NCBI RefSeq assembly: GCF_016734815.1 | Contig: NZ_JAERQF010000012.1 | Coordinates: 62,001-126,000 of the forward strand | DNA: 64,000 nt | From: Hymenobacter rubidus | Lineage (GTDB): Bacteria; Bacteroidota; Bacteroidia; Cytophagales; Hymenobacteraceae | Reading direction: 5' to 3' | The notes under the pieces: model-generated | Told to the model about the DNA's origin: nothing | Databases searched by the model: none | Seen by the model: only the letters and a program-made list of their open reading frames with translations | Position numbers and translations under genes: made by a program | Shown here: positions 1-8,380 of the stretch, piece after piece | Layout of the letters: every line of letters begins with the position of its first letter | How positions within the stretch are numbered: position 1 is the stretch's first letter

Positions 1-93
1 GCATAGCCGGGCCGTTGGCTAGGCGGGTACTAAACTTGCGGCGCCATTCATTTGCAGCATCGTTTTGGTTGCTGCCCTCACCCTCACCCAAGC

Positions 94-915
94 ATGAATT
101 TATTCCGCCCCCTGGGAGTTGCCGCTGCGCTGTTGCTGGCGGGCCCAAGCTGTGTTTGGGCCCAGGCCCCGACGACCTGGAACAACAAGCAGTGCGCGGT
201 GGTGCTGACCTACGACGACGCCATTGACGTGGACCTGGACAACGTGGTGCCGGCGCTGGATTCCCTGAAATTTCGCGGGACGTTCTACCTCATCGGTTCC
301 TCGCCCGTGGTGGCCCGCCGCCTGAAGGAATGGCGCCAGGCCGCTGCCCGGGGGCACGAGCTGGGCAACCACGCGCTTTTCCACCCCTGCGACGGCAGCC
401 TGCCCGGCCGCGGCTTCGTCACGCCCGACCACGACCTGAGCAAGTACACCGTGGGCCGCGCCGCCGACGAAATACGGGCCAACAACACCTTGCTCCGGGC
501 CATTGACGGCAAAACCGCCCGCACCTTCGCCTACCCCTGCGGCGACCTGCAGATTGGCGGCGTTCCGTTCTACAACCAGCTGAAACAGGATTTCGTGGCC
601 GCCCGGGGCGTCACGCCCGGCCTGCAAACCGCCGCGCAAGTGGCCCTCGACAACGTGGCCGCTTACTCCATCAACGGGCAGCCGGGCCAGTACCTGATTG
701 ATTTGGTGAAGCAGGCCCAGCAGTCGCACACGCTGCTGGTGTTTCTGTTCCACGGCGTGGGCGGCGGGCACCCGCTCAACGTCGCTTTGCCCGCGCACCG
801 GCAGCTGCTGCGCTACCTCAAGGCGCACGAAAAGGAAATCTGGGTAGCCCCGATGGTGGATGTGGCCGAAAAAATCAAGCTTGAGCAGGCCGCCGGCGCT
901 GCCCGGAAACAGTAG
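94..915 (+). CDS. Secreted polysaccharide deacetylase (CE4 family)
   Basis: A 273-aa protein that probably removes acetyl groups from an N-acetylated glycan outside the cytoplasm. I chose the ATG at 94 because it gives a clean signal peptide (residues 1-24, ending VWAQ); an upstream alternative start at 52 would add a poor leader. The NodB-type motifs are visible: a metal-binding Asp pair at D41-D42 (LTYDDAID), a His pair at H93 and H97 (NHALFH), the FAYPCGD segment and a late FLFHG motif. Substrate cannot be read from sequence. It is followed 20 bp later, same strand, by a pseudouridine synthase, so the two may be cotranscribed, though their jobs look unrelated. Confidence 0.85.
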   Translation: MNLFRPLGVAAALLLAGPSCVWAQAPTTWNNKQCAVVLTYDDAIDVDLDNVVPALDSLKFRGTFYLIGSSPVVARRLKEWRQAAARGHELGNHALFHPCDGSLPGRGFVTPDHDLSKYTVGRAADEIRANNTLLRAIDGKTARTFAYPCGDLQIGGVPFYNQLKQDFVAARGVTPGLQTAAQVALDNVAAYSINGQPGQYLIDLVKQAQQSHTLLVFLFHGVGGGHPLNVALPAHRQLLRYLKAHEKEIWVAPMVDVAEKIKLEQAAGAARKQ

Positions 916-935
916 TTGCCTCTTTCATCCTGGCC

Positions 936-1493
936 ATGCCCCACTTCCTCATCCACAAGCCCTACGGCTACCTCAGCCAGTTTGCGGGCGAGGCCAAGAA
1001 GAAAAAGCTGGGCGAATTCCACAATTTTCCCGAAGGCATCATGGCCATTGGCCGGCTCGACGAGGACAGCGAAGGCCTGCTCCTGCTCACCACCGACGGC
1101 CGCATGAGCGAGCGGGTGCGCAGCCGGAAAGTGGAGAAAGAATACTATTGCCAGGTCGACGGCCTGATGACAAACGAGGCCATCGCGCTGCTGCAAGCCG
1201 GCGTCGAAATCGGAATTCACGGCGTGAAATACCAGACCAGCCCCTGCGCCGCCCGTCGCCTCAACCCTCCGCCTGCCTTCGCACCCCGCACCCGCAAAAT
1301 CCGCGACGACCGCCACGGCCCCACTTCCTGGGTGTCCATCACCCTCACCGAGGGCAAGTACCGCCAGATTCGGAAGATGACGGCCGCCGTGGGCTTCCCA
1401 ACGCTCCGGCTGGTGCGGGTGCGGGTGGCCGGCATCTGGCTAGGAGATTTGGCGGCCGGTGAGGTGCGGGAGGTGGCGGATTTTGGGCTGTAG
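936..1493 (+). CDS. Pseudouridine synthase, RsuA/RluE-like
   Basis: A 185-aa enzyme expected to isomerise a specific uridine in rRNA. The N-terminal HKPYGYLSQF and the GRLDEDSEGLLLLT motif with the catalytic Asp (D42) are characteristic of the RsuA/RluB/RluE/RluF group. The short form without an S4 domain and the SQF...EF spacing most resemble RluE, which modifies 23S rRNA; the exact target is inferred. The C-terminal part (LTEGKYRQIRKMTAAVG) is the usual family ending. The TAG stop codon at 1491-1493 is the first three bases of a 22-bp inverted repeat arm, so the repeat provides the stop. Confidence 0.88.
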   Translation: MPHFLIHKPYGYLSQFAGEAKKKKLGEFHNFPEGIMAIGRLDEDSEGLLLLTTDGRMSERVRSRKVEKEYYCQVDGLMTNEAIALLQAGVEIGIHGVKYQTSPCAARRLNPPPAFAPRTRKIRDDRHGPTSWVSITLTEGKYRQIRKMTAAVGFPTLRLVRVRVAGIWLGDLAAGEVREVADFGL

Positions 1494-1565
1494 CGTGGAC
1501 GCTGCGAGTCCGCGCCTGAGCGAACCGCCTGCCAAACGATGCCCGGACTCGCAGCGTCCACGCTA
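1491..1565. repeat. Perfect 22-bp inverted repeat between convergent genes
   Basis: Arms 1491-1512 and 1544-1565 are exact reverse complements, beginning TAGCGTGGACGCTGCGAGTC, with a 31-bp spacer. No T tract follows on either side, so it is not a typical terminator, although a hairpin of this strength between convergent genes could stop transcription. The left arm contains the stop of the pseudouridine synthase and the right arm ends 4 bp before the stop codon of the permease-peptidase gene. Confidence 0.9.
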
Positions 1566-1569
1566 CAGC

Positions 1570-4500
1570 TTACTTCACTGCCACGGGCTTGGAGCCGGCT
1601 TTCTTCTCGTCCACGAATTTCACGTTGTCGTAATAATACCGCTCAATCACCTTCTGATACGGGTCAACGCCGGCTTTGGCAGGCTTTTCGTTCACCACGA
1701 AGTTGAGGGTGGTTTCGGGCGTGGTGATTTTTACTTTCTTCAGGTACAAGGGCTTGCCGCGCACGTCCCAGGCTTCGCCATCCGATTTATCGGGCCCGAA
1801 AACGCCAACTTCGAGGTAGTCGGCCATCGGGATGGACTTTTCGTTGCCGAGGCTGTCGGCGCGCAGCTTGTCGGCCTTGATGGTGAGGCTGACGTCGTAC
1901 TTGCCATCGGGGCGCGGCGTGTAGGTGGCGGTTTTCAGCTCGTTTTTATAGAGCGTAATGGTTTCGAACATGTCGCGCAATAAGTATTGCAACGAGTCGG
2001 GCGTGGCTTGGTGCAGGTAGGCCAGCAGGTCGGCCGAGTTCGGGTACGGGCGGGTCTGGTAGCGGTTTTTGGCGAGGAAAGCACGTAGCGCACCGTTCAG
2101 CTTGTCTTCGCCGATGTAGTCCTGCAGGGCGTAAAACACCATGCCGCCCTTGTAGTAGTGGATGTAGGGCTGGTTTTCGCACAGCATGAGCGGCTGCTCC
2201 TTTTTGCGCTCCTGACGGCGGCCGCGCAGGTAGTTGTCCAGCTCGCGGCGCATGAACTGTTGCATCCGCGCGGGCGTAAACTCGTGCTTGGCCGTCATAA
2301 TGGCCGAGTACTCGGCCAGGGATTCTATCAGCATGCTGCTGCCCTGCACATTGGCACCCACTACTTGGTGGCCCCACCACTGGTGCGCCAGCTCGTGGTT
2401 GGTGATGAAAAAGGCCAGGTCCGGCTTGCTCTTATCGCGCAAATCATCAATAAAGCCCGCACTTTCTGAAAACGGCACCGTGTTGGGGAAGCTCTGGGCG
2501 AAGGACTTGTAGCGCGGAAACTCCAGCACCCGAATCTGGCGGTACTGATACGGCCCAAAGGCCGCCGTGTAGTACGGCAGGGCTTTGCGCAAGGCCTCGG
2601 CCATGCGGGCCACGTTGTAGGGGTGCTTGGGGTCGTGGTAGATTTCGATGGCCACGGGCGGGCCACCGGCGGGCGGCTGCCAGCTTTCGCGGTGCACCTG
2701 GTAGCGGGCCGAGAGCACCGAAATCATGGGCAGCATGGGCTGGTCCATGCGGTAGCGGAAGTAGCGGCGGCCGTTTTGCAGCCATTCTTTCTGCAGGTAG
2801 CCGGGCGTCATGGCAATCTGGTCGGGGTCGGTGCTGACGGTGGCCTGGTAGCGCAGGTAGTCGCCATCGGGGCCAAAATCGGCTTGGTTGCGGCCGCGCG
2901 GGTCGTTCAGTTTCAGGGCGCGGTCCTTGGGCTTGAGCCGGTTGCGCTGACGCACGTTGTCGTCATCAAGCTCCGAGCCGGGCTGGTAGCCGATGTGCAG
3001 GCCGGGGTCGTTGAGGAAAGTACCGTTCGCCGTGAGGCGGTCCTCGGGCGAAATGCTGGCCCAGTCGAACACGCCGTTGCCTTTCAGGCGCGAGGTGAAG
3101 CCCTGGGCCCGATAGGCCACATCAAAGCGCAGGTCGAGCGAGTCGCCGGGGGCCAGCGGCTGGGCCAGACGGTAGAGGCGCACGCCGGCCACGGGGTCGT
3201 CGTGCAGCACCTGAGCGGCCCGGTTCAGGCTCAGGCAGTTCGTGATGCTGGGGCTGGCGTCGTAGCTAATAAAAAGGGTGTCGAGGGCCCGCTTTTCCTT
3301 GTTGCGCAGCGTGTAGGTCCCTGCCATGCGAAAGCCGCGCGGCGAGGCCGTGGGGTACAAGTCGGCGTTCAGATTGATAGCCACAATCTTGGGTTGCAGC
3401 AGCTTTTCGTAGCGCTTGTACGCACGTTCGGCGTTGGCTTGGCGGGCTTCCAGCCCTTTGGGCGTCACGTATTGGTTGAGTACGTTGGTGTTGTAAAACA
3501 CCCAGCCGCCGGCCCCAACAAACAACCCCAGCGCCCCCGCCAGCGCCCAGCGCAGCCCGGGCGCCTGCAGCCGCTGCCCGTAGAGCCGGCCCCGGGCACG
3601 CAGGCTGGTGTCGTTGCCGCGCACCCAAAGCAGGCCCGCGAGCAGCAGCAGCAGCAGCGCCCCGGCCAGGTAGTAGGCGTTGATGGCCAGCAGCGGGGCC
3701 ACCAGGTGCCCGTAGCCATTCATGTCCGAATACGTGTAGGGCACCGACGCGCCAAACTTGAGCAGCGCGTGGTGCAGGCCCAGCGCATCGGCCAGCAGAA
3801 ACACCACGCCGTAGTACACCATCATCACGGCGTGGCCCACGTACTTGTTGTTGGCCACCGTTTGCACGGTCATGGCCAGCACGCAGAGCACGGCCAGATT
3901 GGCCAGTTGTAAGGTAAAATCTTTCAGGTACAGCAGCGGCTCGAACAGCCCCGGAGCCCGGTACAACTGAATCCCGATGCCCACCAGGTCCATGACCAAC
4001 GTCAGCAGAACCTGCACAGCAAACAGCGCCAGCAGCTTGCTCAAAAACGGTACCCAAGTGGAGAAGGGCAGCGCATCGAACACCAGCTGCAGGCGCGTGT
4101 CCCGCTCGCGCCACACCAGCTCGCCGGCGTAAATGGTGATGATAAGCAGCTGAAACAGCGTGTAGTTATCATTCAGCATCTTCAGAATCAGGTAAGTCAC
4201 CGGCATCTGAATGCCGCGCGTGTCCTGGTAGGTGTAGTAGGCGTTGAAAAGCACGAACACCACCCCCAGCAGCGCCAGCACCCGAAACGGCCAGGCGCGC
4301 ACCACGTTCTGGAGCTGCACCTTTGCCATTTGGCGGAGCTGCCAGAAGCCCAGGCCGCTGCCAAACGCCTGCGGGGAGCGGCGCAGCCCCCCGGCGCTCC
4401 CCGCGACCGGCGCGGCCTCGGGGGCTTGCTTTTTCACCCGCGTTTTGGCCTGGCCAAGGCGAAACAGAACGCAGGCCACGCCTAAAATCAGCAGCCCAAT

Positions 4501-5241
4501 GGCACTCCACAGCAAGCGGTTCTGGATGATTTCGCCACCGAAATAATGCAGCAGCCTGGTGTTGCGCTCGGCAATGGTCCAATAGTTGGCATCAATGCTT
4601 TTGGCCGCCAGCCCAAACGGGTCGAGCTGGGCAAAGAGGTGGTCGCTGCTGACCTTGCTGGAAAAAGTGAACGATAACTGGTAGAGCACAAACAGCACAA
4701 TCCCCCCCAGATACACCACCAACGGCGAACGAAACGCCAGGTACGCAGCGAAGAAGATACAGCCGGCAAACAGCGCATTCGTCCAAGCCCCGAACACCAG
4801 CGGGGCCAGCAACGCCAGCGGCATCACCGGGCCCAGCTTGTCGGCCTCCACCCACGGCATGAGCATGCCCAGCAGCGCCCCTGCCGATATCCCGGCCATA
4901 ATGAACCAGATAGCAAGCAGCGAACCCAGGAAACGCCCCGCCAGATAAGCCGGCTTGGTGATGGAAGTGGTGTACACCAGGCCGGTCATGCCGTCCTTGT
5001 CGTCGCGATAAATGGGCGTACCCAGGATGGCCGCCGTCACAAACATGCCCAAAATAGAGGCAACGAAATGCAGCTGCGCCAACGCATCGGGCGAGTTGAC
5101 GTGGACTTTGGCACTGGCAAATCCGAAATCATCAACGGTTTGGGAAAGAAACCCGAACAGCGCGAAAACGCCAAAATACAAGTACGTGCTGGGCTGGGTG
5201 AACCGGTAGCGCAGCTCGAAACGGAAGATGTGTGCGAACAT
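1570..5241 (-). CDS. ABC-2 type permease fused to M1 family aminopeptidase domain
   Basis: A 1223-aa fusion. The first half (to about residue 560) is a polytopic ABC-2 type permease with two blocks of membrane segments, starting MFAHIFRFELRYRFTQPSTY. After a last membrane segment near residue 570 comes a long soluble region with a gluzincin peptidase domain: HELAHQWWGHQ at H949-H953 supplies the zinc-binding HExxH, and the third ligand Glu lies in SLAEYS about 20 residues later. The ATPase is encoded upstream on the same strand (5406-6296), so the pair forms a complete exporter-like unit. Such fusions are known in Bacteroidota but their substrate is not established to my knowledge; the peptidase domain is predicted to be extracytoplasmic. 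Confidence 0.9.
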   Translation of the reverse strand: MFAHIFRFELRYRFTQPSTYLYFGVFALFGFLSQTVDDFGFASAKVHVNSPDALAQLHFVASILGMFVTAAILGTPIYRDDKDGMTGLVYTTSITKPAYLAGRFLGSLLAIWFIMAGISAGALLGMLMPWVEADKLGPVMPLALLAPLVFGAWTNALFAGCIFFAAYLAFRSPLVVYLGGIVLFVLYQLSFTFSSKVSSDHLFAQLDPFGLAAKSIDANYWTIAERNTRLLHYFGGEIIQNRLLWSAIGLLILGVACVLFRLGQAKTRVKKQAPEAAPVAGSAGGLRRSPQAFGSGLGFWQLRQMAKVQLQNVVRAWPFRVLALLGVVFVLFNAYYTYQDTRGIQMPVTYLILKMLNDNYTLFQLLIITIYAGELVWRERDTRLQLVFDALPFSTWVPFLSKLLALFAVQVLLTLVMDLVGIGIQLYRAPGLFEPLLYLKDFTLQLANLAVLCVLAMTVQTVANNKYVGHAVMMVYYGVVFLLADALGLHHALLKFGASVPYTYSDMNGYGHLVAPLLAINAYYLAGALLLLLLAGLLWVRGNDTSLRARGRLYGQRLQAPGLRWALAGALGLFVGAGGWVFYNTNVLNQYVTPKGLEARQANAERAYKRYEKLLQPKIVAINLNADLYPTASPRGFRMAGTYTLRNKEKRALDTLFISYDASPSITNCLSLNRAAQVLHDDPVAGVRLYRLAQPLAPGDSLDLRFDVAYRAQGFTSRLKGNGVFDWASISPEDRLTANGTFLNDPGLHIGYQPGSELDDDNVRQRNRLKPKDRALKLNDPRGRNQADFGPDGDYLRYQATVSTDPDQIAMTPGYLQKEWLQNGRRYFRYRMDQPMLPMISVLSARYQVHRESWQPPAGGPPVAIEIYHDPKHPYNVARMAEALRKALPYYTAAFGPYQYRQIRVLEFPRYKSFAQSFPNTVPFSESAGFIDDLRDKSKPDLAFFITNHELAHQWWGHQVVGANVQGSSMLIESLAEYSAIMTAKHEFTPARMQQFMRRELDNYLRGRRQERKKEQPLMLCENQPYIHYYKGGMVFYALQDYIGEDKLNGALRAFLAKNRYQTRPYPNSADLLAYLHQATPDSLQYLLRDMFETITLYKNELKTATYTPRPDGKYDVSLTIKADKLRADSLGNEKSIPMADYLEVGVFGPDKSDGEAWDVRGKPLYLKKVKITTPETTLNFVVNEKPAKAGVDPYQKVIERYYYDNVKFVDEKKAGSKPVAVK

Positions 5242-5270
5242 GAAGTTTATTCTTAGGGCTTATAAGAGGC

Positions 5271-5371
5271 CGTCAGGCTGAGCGCAGCCGAAGCATCTCT
5301 ACCAAGCAACCAACTACATCGAAAGGGTTTACTTTCGAGGCAGAGATGCTTCGGCTCCGCTCAGCCTGACG
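5271..5371. repeat. Type A palindromic repeat, copy A1
   Basis: Left arm begins CGTCAGGCTGAGCGCAGCCG and continues GAAGCATCTCT; the right arm 5342-5371 is its near-perfect reverse complement (AGAGATGCTTCGGCTCCGCT then CAGCCTGACG). It lies between the ABC ATPase gene and the permease gene, both on the minus strand, so a transcript of the operon would contain the hairpin. It belongs to the repeat family seen at 24803, 26397, 30787, 41631, 44704, 56314 and 62672. Confidence 0.9.
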
Positions 5372-5405
5372 TTCCGGTTATCAGCTTAATGTTCAGATTA
5401 TCAGA

Positions 5406-6296
5406 TTAAGCACTAACAGCCGCTTTCTCCCGCTGCGCCAGCCGGTGGAAATACACGTCCTCCAGCGTGGCCTCGGCGGGCTGGAACTGTCCGTCGATGG
5501 GCTGCTCGCTGAACACCCGCACGATGGGCTGCCCCGCCACCAGTTTTGAGGAAATCACCTGGTGCTCGGATTTGAGTTGCGCCAAGGCGGCTTTCTCGGT
5601 TTTGGTGCGGTACACCTTGCCCCGGATTTCACCAATCACGTCGTTGGGCGAGCCCGTGGCCACCACCTCGCCGGCCGCAATAATGGCCATGTTGGGACAC
5701 AGCTCGGTCACGTCCTCCACAATGTGCGTACTCAAAATAACCACCACATTCTCACCAATTTCCGATAACAAATCCAGAAACCGGTTGCGCTCCGTCGGGT
5801 CGAGGCCGGCGGTGGGCTCATCCACAATAATGAGCTGCGGCGAGCCCAGCAGCGCCACCGCAATGCCGAAGCGTTGCCGCATGCCGCCGGAGTAGCCGCC
5901 CACGGCTTTTTTGCGGGCGTTCCACAGGTTGGTTTGCTGCAAGAGGCTTTCCACGGCCTGCTTGCGCTCAGCGGCGTCCCGGATGCCTTTGAGGCCGGCG
6001 AAATAATCGAGCAGCACCTCGGCCGAGATGCTGGGATAGAGGCCAAACTCCTGCGGCAGGTAGCCCAGCACCCGGCGCACGGCATCCTTCTGAGTCAGTA
6101 CGTTGATGTCGCCGAGCGTAATGCTGCCGCTGTCGGGCTCCTGCAAGGTAGCAATGGTGCGCATGAGCGAGCTTTTGCCCGCACCGTTGGGCCCCAGCAG
6201 GCCGAACATGCCATTGGGGATGCTGAGTGAAACATTGCGCAGGGCCCGCACGCCGTTGCTGTACGTTTTAGAAAGGTTTTGTATTCGAAGCTCCAT
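5406..6296 (-). CDS. ABC transporter ATP-binding protein
   Basis: A 296-aa nucleotide-binding subunit that energises the permease-M1 fusion encoded just downstream. Walker A is GPNGAGKS (residues 35-42), the signature is YSGGMRQRFG, Walker B is LIIVDEPTAGLDP, and the switch His lies in ILSTHIVED. The C-terminal 80 residues are the accessory region usual in ABC-2 exporters of the GldA/NatA type. The gap to the permease gene (about 165 bp) holds repeat A1. The AT-rich region upstream (6297-6480) is divergent with a small plus-strand gene and contains the palindrome TGCTTAAGCA at 6338-6347, which could be a regulator site; that is only a suggestion. Confidence 0.93.
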   Translation of the reverse strand: MELRIQNLSKTYSNGVRALRNVSLSIPNGMFGLLGPNGAGKSSLMRTIATLQEPDSGSITLGDINVLTQKDAVRRVLGYLPQEFGLYPSISAEVLLDYFAGLKGIRDAAERKQAVESLLQQTNLWNARKKAVGGYSGGMRQRFGIAVALLGSPQLIIVDEPTAGLDPTERNRFLDLLSEIGENVVVILSTHIVEDVTELCPNMAIIAAGEVVATGSPNDVIGEIRGKVYRTKTEKAALAQLKSEHQVISSKLVAGQPIVRVFSEQPIDGQFQPAEATLEDVYFHRLAQREKAAVSA

Positions 6297-6435
6297 ATTG
6301 TGAACCAGTTAATGAACAGTGCAAAAGTGAGGCATATGCTTAAGCAATATATTCGCAATTATCTCTTTTACATTAATATTTGTAGCAAAAACCTGATTTT
6401 TATGCTGCATGCATAACATATTCGCTTTCTCAACG

Positions 6436-6443
6436 TATCTTTG
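6436..6443 (+). promoter_or_regulatory. Candidate -7 box TATCTTTG
   Basis: Exact match to the Bacteroidota TAnnTTTG element, 38 bp before the ATG of the 44-aa ORF at 6481. No clear TTG -33 element at the expected spacing. Confidence 0.5.
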
Positions 6444-6480
6444 CACCAGAATGACCCTTTAGGCTATTTCACGTATACTT

Positions 6481-6615
6481 ATGAAAAAGACCACTGCCTT
6501 TTCGTTTTCCTCGCTGCTGCTTTTGGGTGGCGTGAGCTACCTGGCTGCCAAACTGGCCGACCTCGACCTGACGTTTTTCTTCGACAGCGACGACGACCAT
6601 TCCCACTACTGCTAG
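6481..6615 (+). CDS. Small hypothetical protein, 44 aa, membrane or secreted
   Basis: ATG at 6481, TAG at 6613-6615. The peptide starts MKKTTAFSFSSLLLLGGVSY, a positively charged N-terminus followed by a hydrophobic stretch, then an acidic patch (DSDDDHSH) and a final Tyr-Cys. It could be a single-pass membrane peptide or a signal peptide with a very short mature part. Support for it being a gene: a TAnnTTTG box 38 bp upstream, an ATG with Lys-Lys typical of leader regions, and a terminator-like hairpin about 50 bp downstream. It stands alone between divergent or unrelated genes. I do not recognise a family. Its acidic-His tail could bind metal, but that is speculation. Confidence 0.55.
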   Translation: MKKTTAFSFSSLLLLGGVSYLAAKLADLDLTFFFDSDDDHSHYC

Positions 6616-6662
6616 CCCTCTTTTGGGGCAGTGGCGCGCGCAAACCCCGTATTCATCCGAAA

Positions 6663-6688
6663 GCCTGGCCCCCGAGCCGGGCTTTTTT
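6663..6688 (+). terminator. Rho-independent-like terminator after the 44-aa ORF
   Basis: Stem GCCTGGC / GCCGGGC (one G-T pair) with a short C-rich loop, followed by TTTTTT. Confidence 0.65.
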
Positions 6689-6858
6689 GTTGTGGGCGCA
6701 ACCGGGCACTCGGCCATTGCGGCTGACTGTTCTGGTTCGGCCCGGCTTTTGGAACCTTGGCCCGGCAACGGCGTAACCCGTTGAGCTATTTTTTCACCGG
6801 CTGCCGGCCCTCGTGCCAACCACGCCCGGCCGCGGCCCAACCCCCATTCCTTGGTTTT

Positions 6859-7485
6859 ATGAACCTCGATTCCCACCAAGCTCAGGTGAGCTACATCATT
6901 GGCCGCGACCTGGCCCGCAACTTTGCCCAACAGGGCCTCGACCTGGACGTTGACACCCTGGCCGGTGCCCTCAAAGAAGGCTTGCAGGGCCTTCCCAGCC
7001 GCCTGACCCAGGAGCAGATGCAGGCCGCCATGCAGCAGCTCCAGGAGCAGATGGGCGGCGCCGAAGACGACACCAATTCAGACGATAATACCATGAACAA
7101 CAAAGCCGAAGGCGAAGCCTTCCTCGCCCAAAATGCCCAGAAATCTGGCGTAACCACCCTGCCAAGCGGGCTGCAGTACGAAGTCATCACGCAGGGCACC
7201 GGCCCCAAGCCTACCCTGCGTTCGTCGGTAACGACGCACTACCACGGTACCCTCATCAACGGTACGGTGTTCGACAGCAGCTACCAGCGCGGCCAGCCCG
7301 CCACCTTCCCCGTTAACGGGGTGATTGCCGGCTGGACGGAAGCCCTGCAACTAATGCCCGAAGGCTCGAAATACCGCCTCTACATCCCCTCCGACCTGGC
7401 CTATGGCAAACGGGGCGCGGGCCGCGACATTCCGGGCGACACGGCACTGATTTTCGACGTGGAGCTGTTGAAAGTGAACAACTGA
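6859..7485 (+). CDS. FKBP-type peptidyl-prolyl cis-trans isomerase
   Basis: A 208-aa protein that speeds proline isomerisation during folding. The ATG at 6859 (MNLDSHQAQVSYIIGRDLAR) begins an FKBP N-terminal dimerisation region as in Mip/FkpA/FklB (residues about 5-90); the FKBP catalytic domain fills about 95-208 (GTGPKPTLRSSVTTHYHGTL, FDSSYQRGQPATFPV, GWTEALQLM, IPSDLAYG). No signal peptide or lipobox is visible with this start, so it is probably cytoplasmic, like FklB. An in-frame upstream start at 6757 would add a proline-rich leader without family character and I reject it. The next gene follows about 100 bp later on the same strand. Confidence 0.92.
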   Translation: MNLDSHQAQVSYIIGRDLARNFAQQGLDLDVDTLAGALKEGLQGLPSRLTQEQMQAAMQQLQEQMGGAEDDTNSDDNTMNNKAEGEAFLAQNAQKSGVTTLPSGLQYEVITQGTGPKPTLRSSVTTHYHGTLINGTVFDSSYQRGQPATFPVNGVIAGWTEALQLMPEGSKYRLYIPSDLAYGKRGAGRDIPGDTALIFDVELLKVNN

Positions 7486-7587
7486 GGGCGTGTCGGGGCG
7501 GGCGCTGCCACAGCTTCCGCCCCGACCACCACGGCCGTTCCCCTTTGGTCGCGGCCTTCCACAACCCACTTGGCTGTTTCTGAGCAC

Positions 7588-8268
7588 ATGCACGACCTCG
7601 AAACCCAGCCTCCCGCGGTCAGCAACGCGGACCTGGAACCCCCTTCCGGGGCCGCGTTGCTGACCGCGCCCGACGCTGCCGCAACACCAGCGCCGATGCC
7701 CGATAGAACGTTCCACTTGTCCGTCGTTCAGGAGCCCCCGGCCCTACCGCCGCTCCCCCCGCTCCCGCCCCTGCGCAGCAACGATGGCCGCGTGGAGGTC
7801 ACCGACAAAACCATCCGGGTGCTCGACCAAGAATTTCTGCTGCTGGAGCTGGAACGAGCCGAAATCACCCCCGTGAAATGGATTTTGTGGTACTTGCTGG
7901 GTGGGCTGGGCCTGGCGTTTGTGATGATTGCCTTTCTGCAAAACTGGCTGCGTACCGGGCCCGCCATGCTGGGCATGGCCCTCACGGCCCTGCTGCTGGC
8001 CTACGGGCACCGCGGCACCAACCGGTTGCGCCTGCACCGCTTGGGCCGCGAGGTGGTCAACTTTGCCCTGCCCGGCGAAACGCCGCCCTGGCAACGCTTG
8101 ATGGCGGAGGTGAACCAGCGCATTTTCCGGGTGCACGACCACGCCGCCCGCGAAGCCGCCGCTTTGCTGGCGGCAGCCGATGAGGCACGGCGGCAGGCCG
8201 CGCTGGCGGCCCAAGCAGCGGCCGAAAAGGCGGAGCAAGCAAATAATAACCCGCTGGCTTTCAACTAA
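7588..8268 (+). CDS. Hypothetical membrane protein with proline-rich N-terminus and coiled-coil tail
   Basis: I do not recognise this 226-aa protein. The N-terminal 60 residues are rich in Pro, Ala and acidic residues (including PPALPPLPPLPPL), then a soluble segment (VEVTDKTIRVLDQEF) is followed by two closely spaced membrane helices near residues 95-140 with a short loop between them. The last 60 residues are Ala/Glu/Arg/Gln-rich (AREAAALLAAADEARRQAA) and probably helical coiled coil. I took the ATG at 7588; a TTG six codons upstream is possible. Topology suggests both ends in the cytoplasm. It lies between the FKBP gene and kup on the same strand. Confidence 0.7.
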   Translation: MHDLETQPPAVSNADLEPPSGAALLTAPDAAATPAPMPDRTFHLSVVQEPPALPPLPPLPPLRSNDGRVEVTDKTIRVLDQEFLLLELERAEITPVKWILWYLLGGLGLAFVMIAFLQNWLRTGPAMLGMALTALLLAYGHRGTNRLRLHRLGREVVNFALPGETPPWQRLMAEVNQRIFRVHDHAAREAAALLAAADEARRQAALAAQAAAEKAEQANNNPLAFN

Positions 8269-8318
8269 TGCTACTTTAACGGGCCGATGACGTAAGCGCA
8301 TTCCAGTGGCTTCCCTGT

Positions 8319-8326
8319 TACCTTCG
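8319..8326 (+). promoter_or_regulatory. Candidate -7 box TACCTTCG upstream of kup
   Basis: One mismatch from TAnnTTTG, 54 bp upstream of the kup ATG. Confidence 0.35.
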
Positions 8327-8380
8327 CGCCCCGTAATCGATTTGTAGCTGTAAGTCTGGTTCTCGTCTTTACCCTTTCGC

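Noticed and set aside
2623..3912. 429-codon plus-strand open frame opposite the permease-peptidase gene
   Set aside because: Antisense shadow: high GC leaves long open frames opposite real genes. The minus-strand protein has clear domains throughout.
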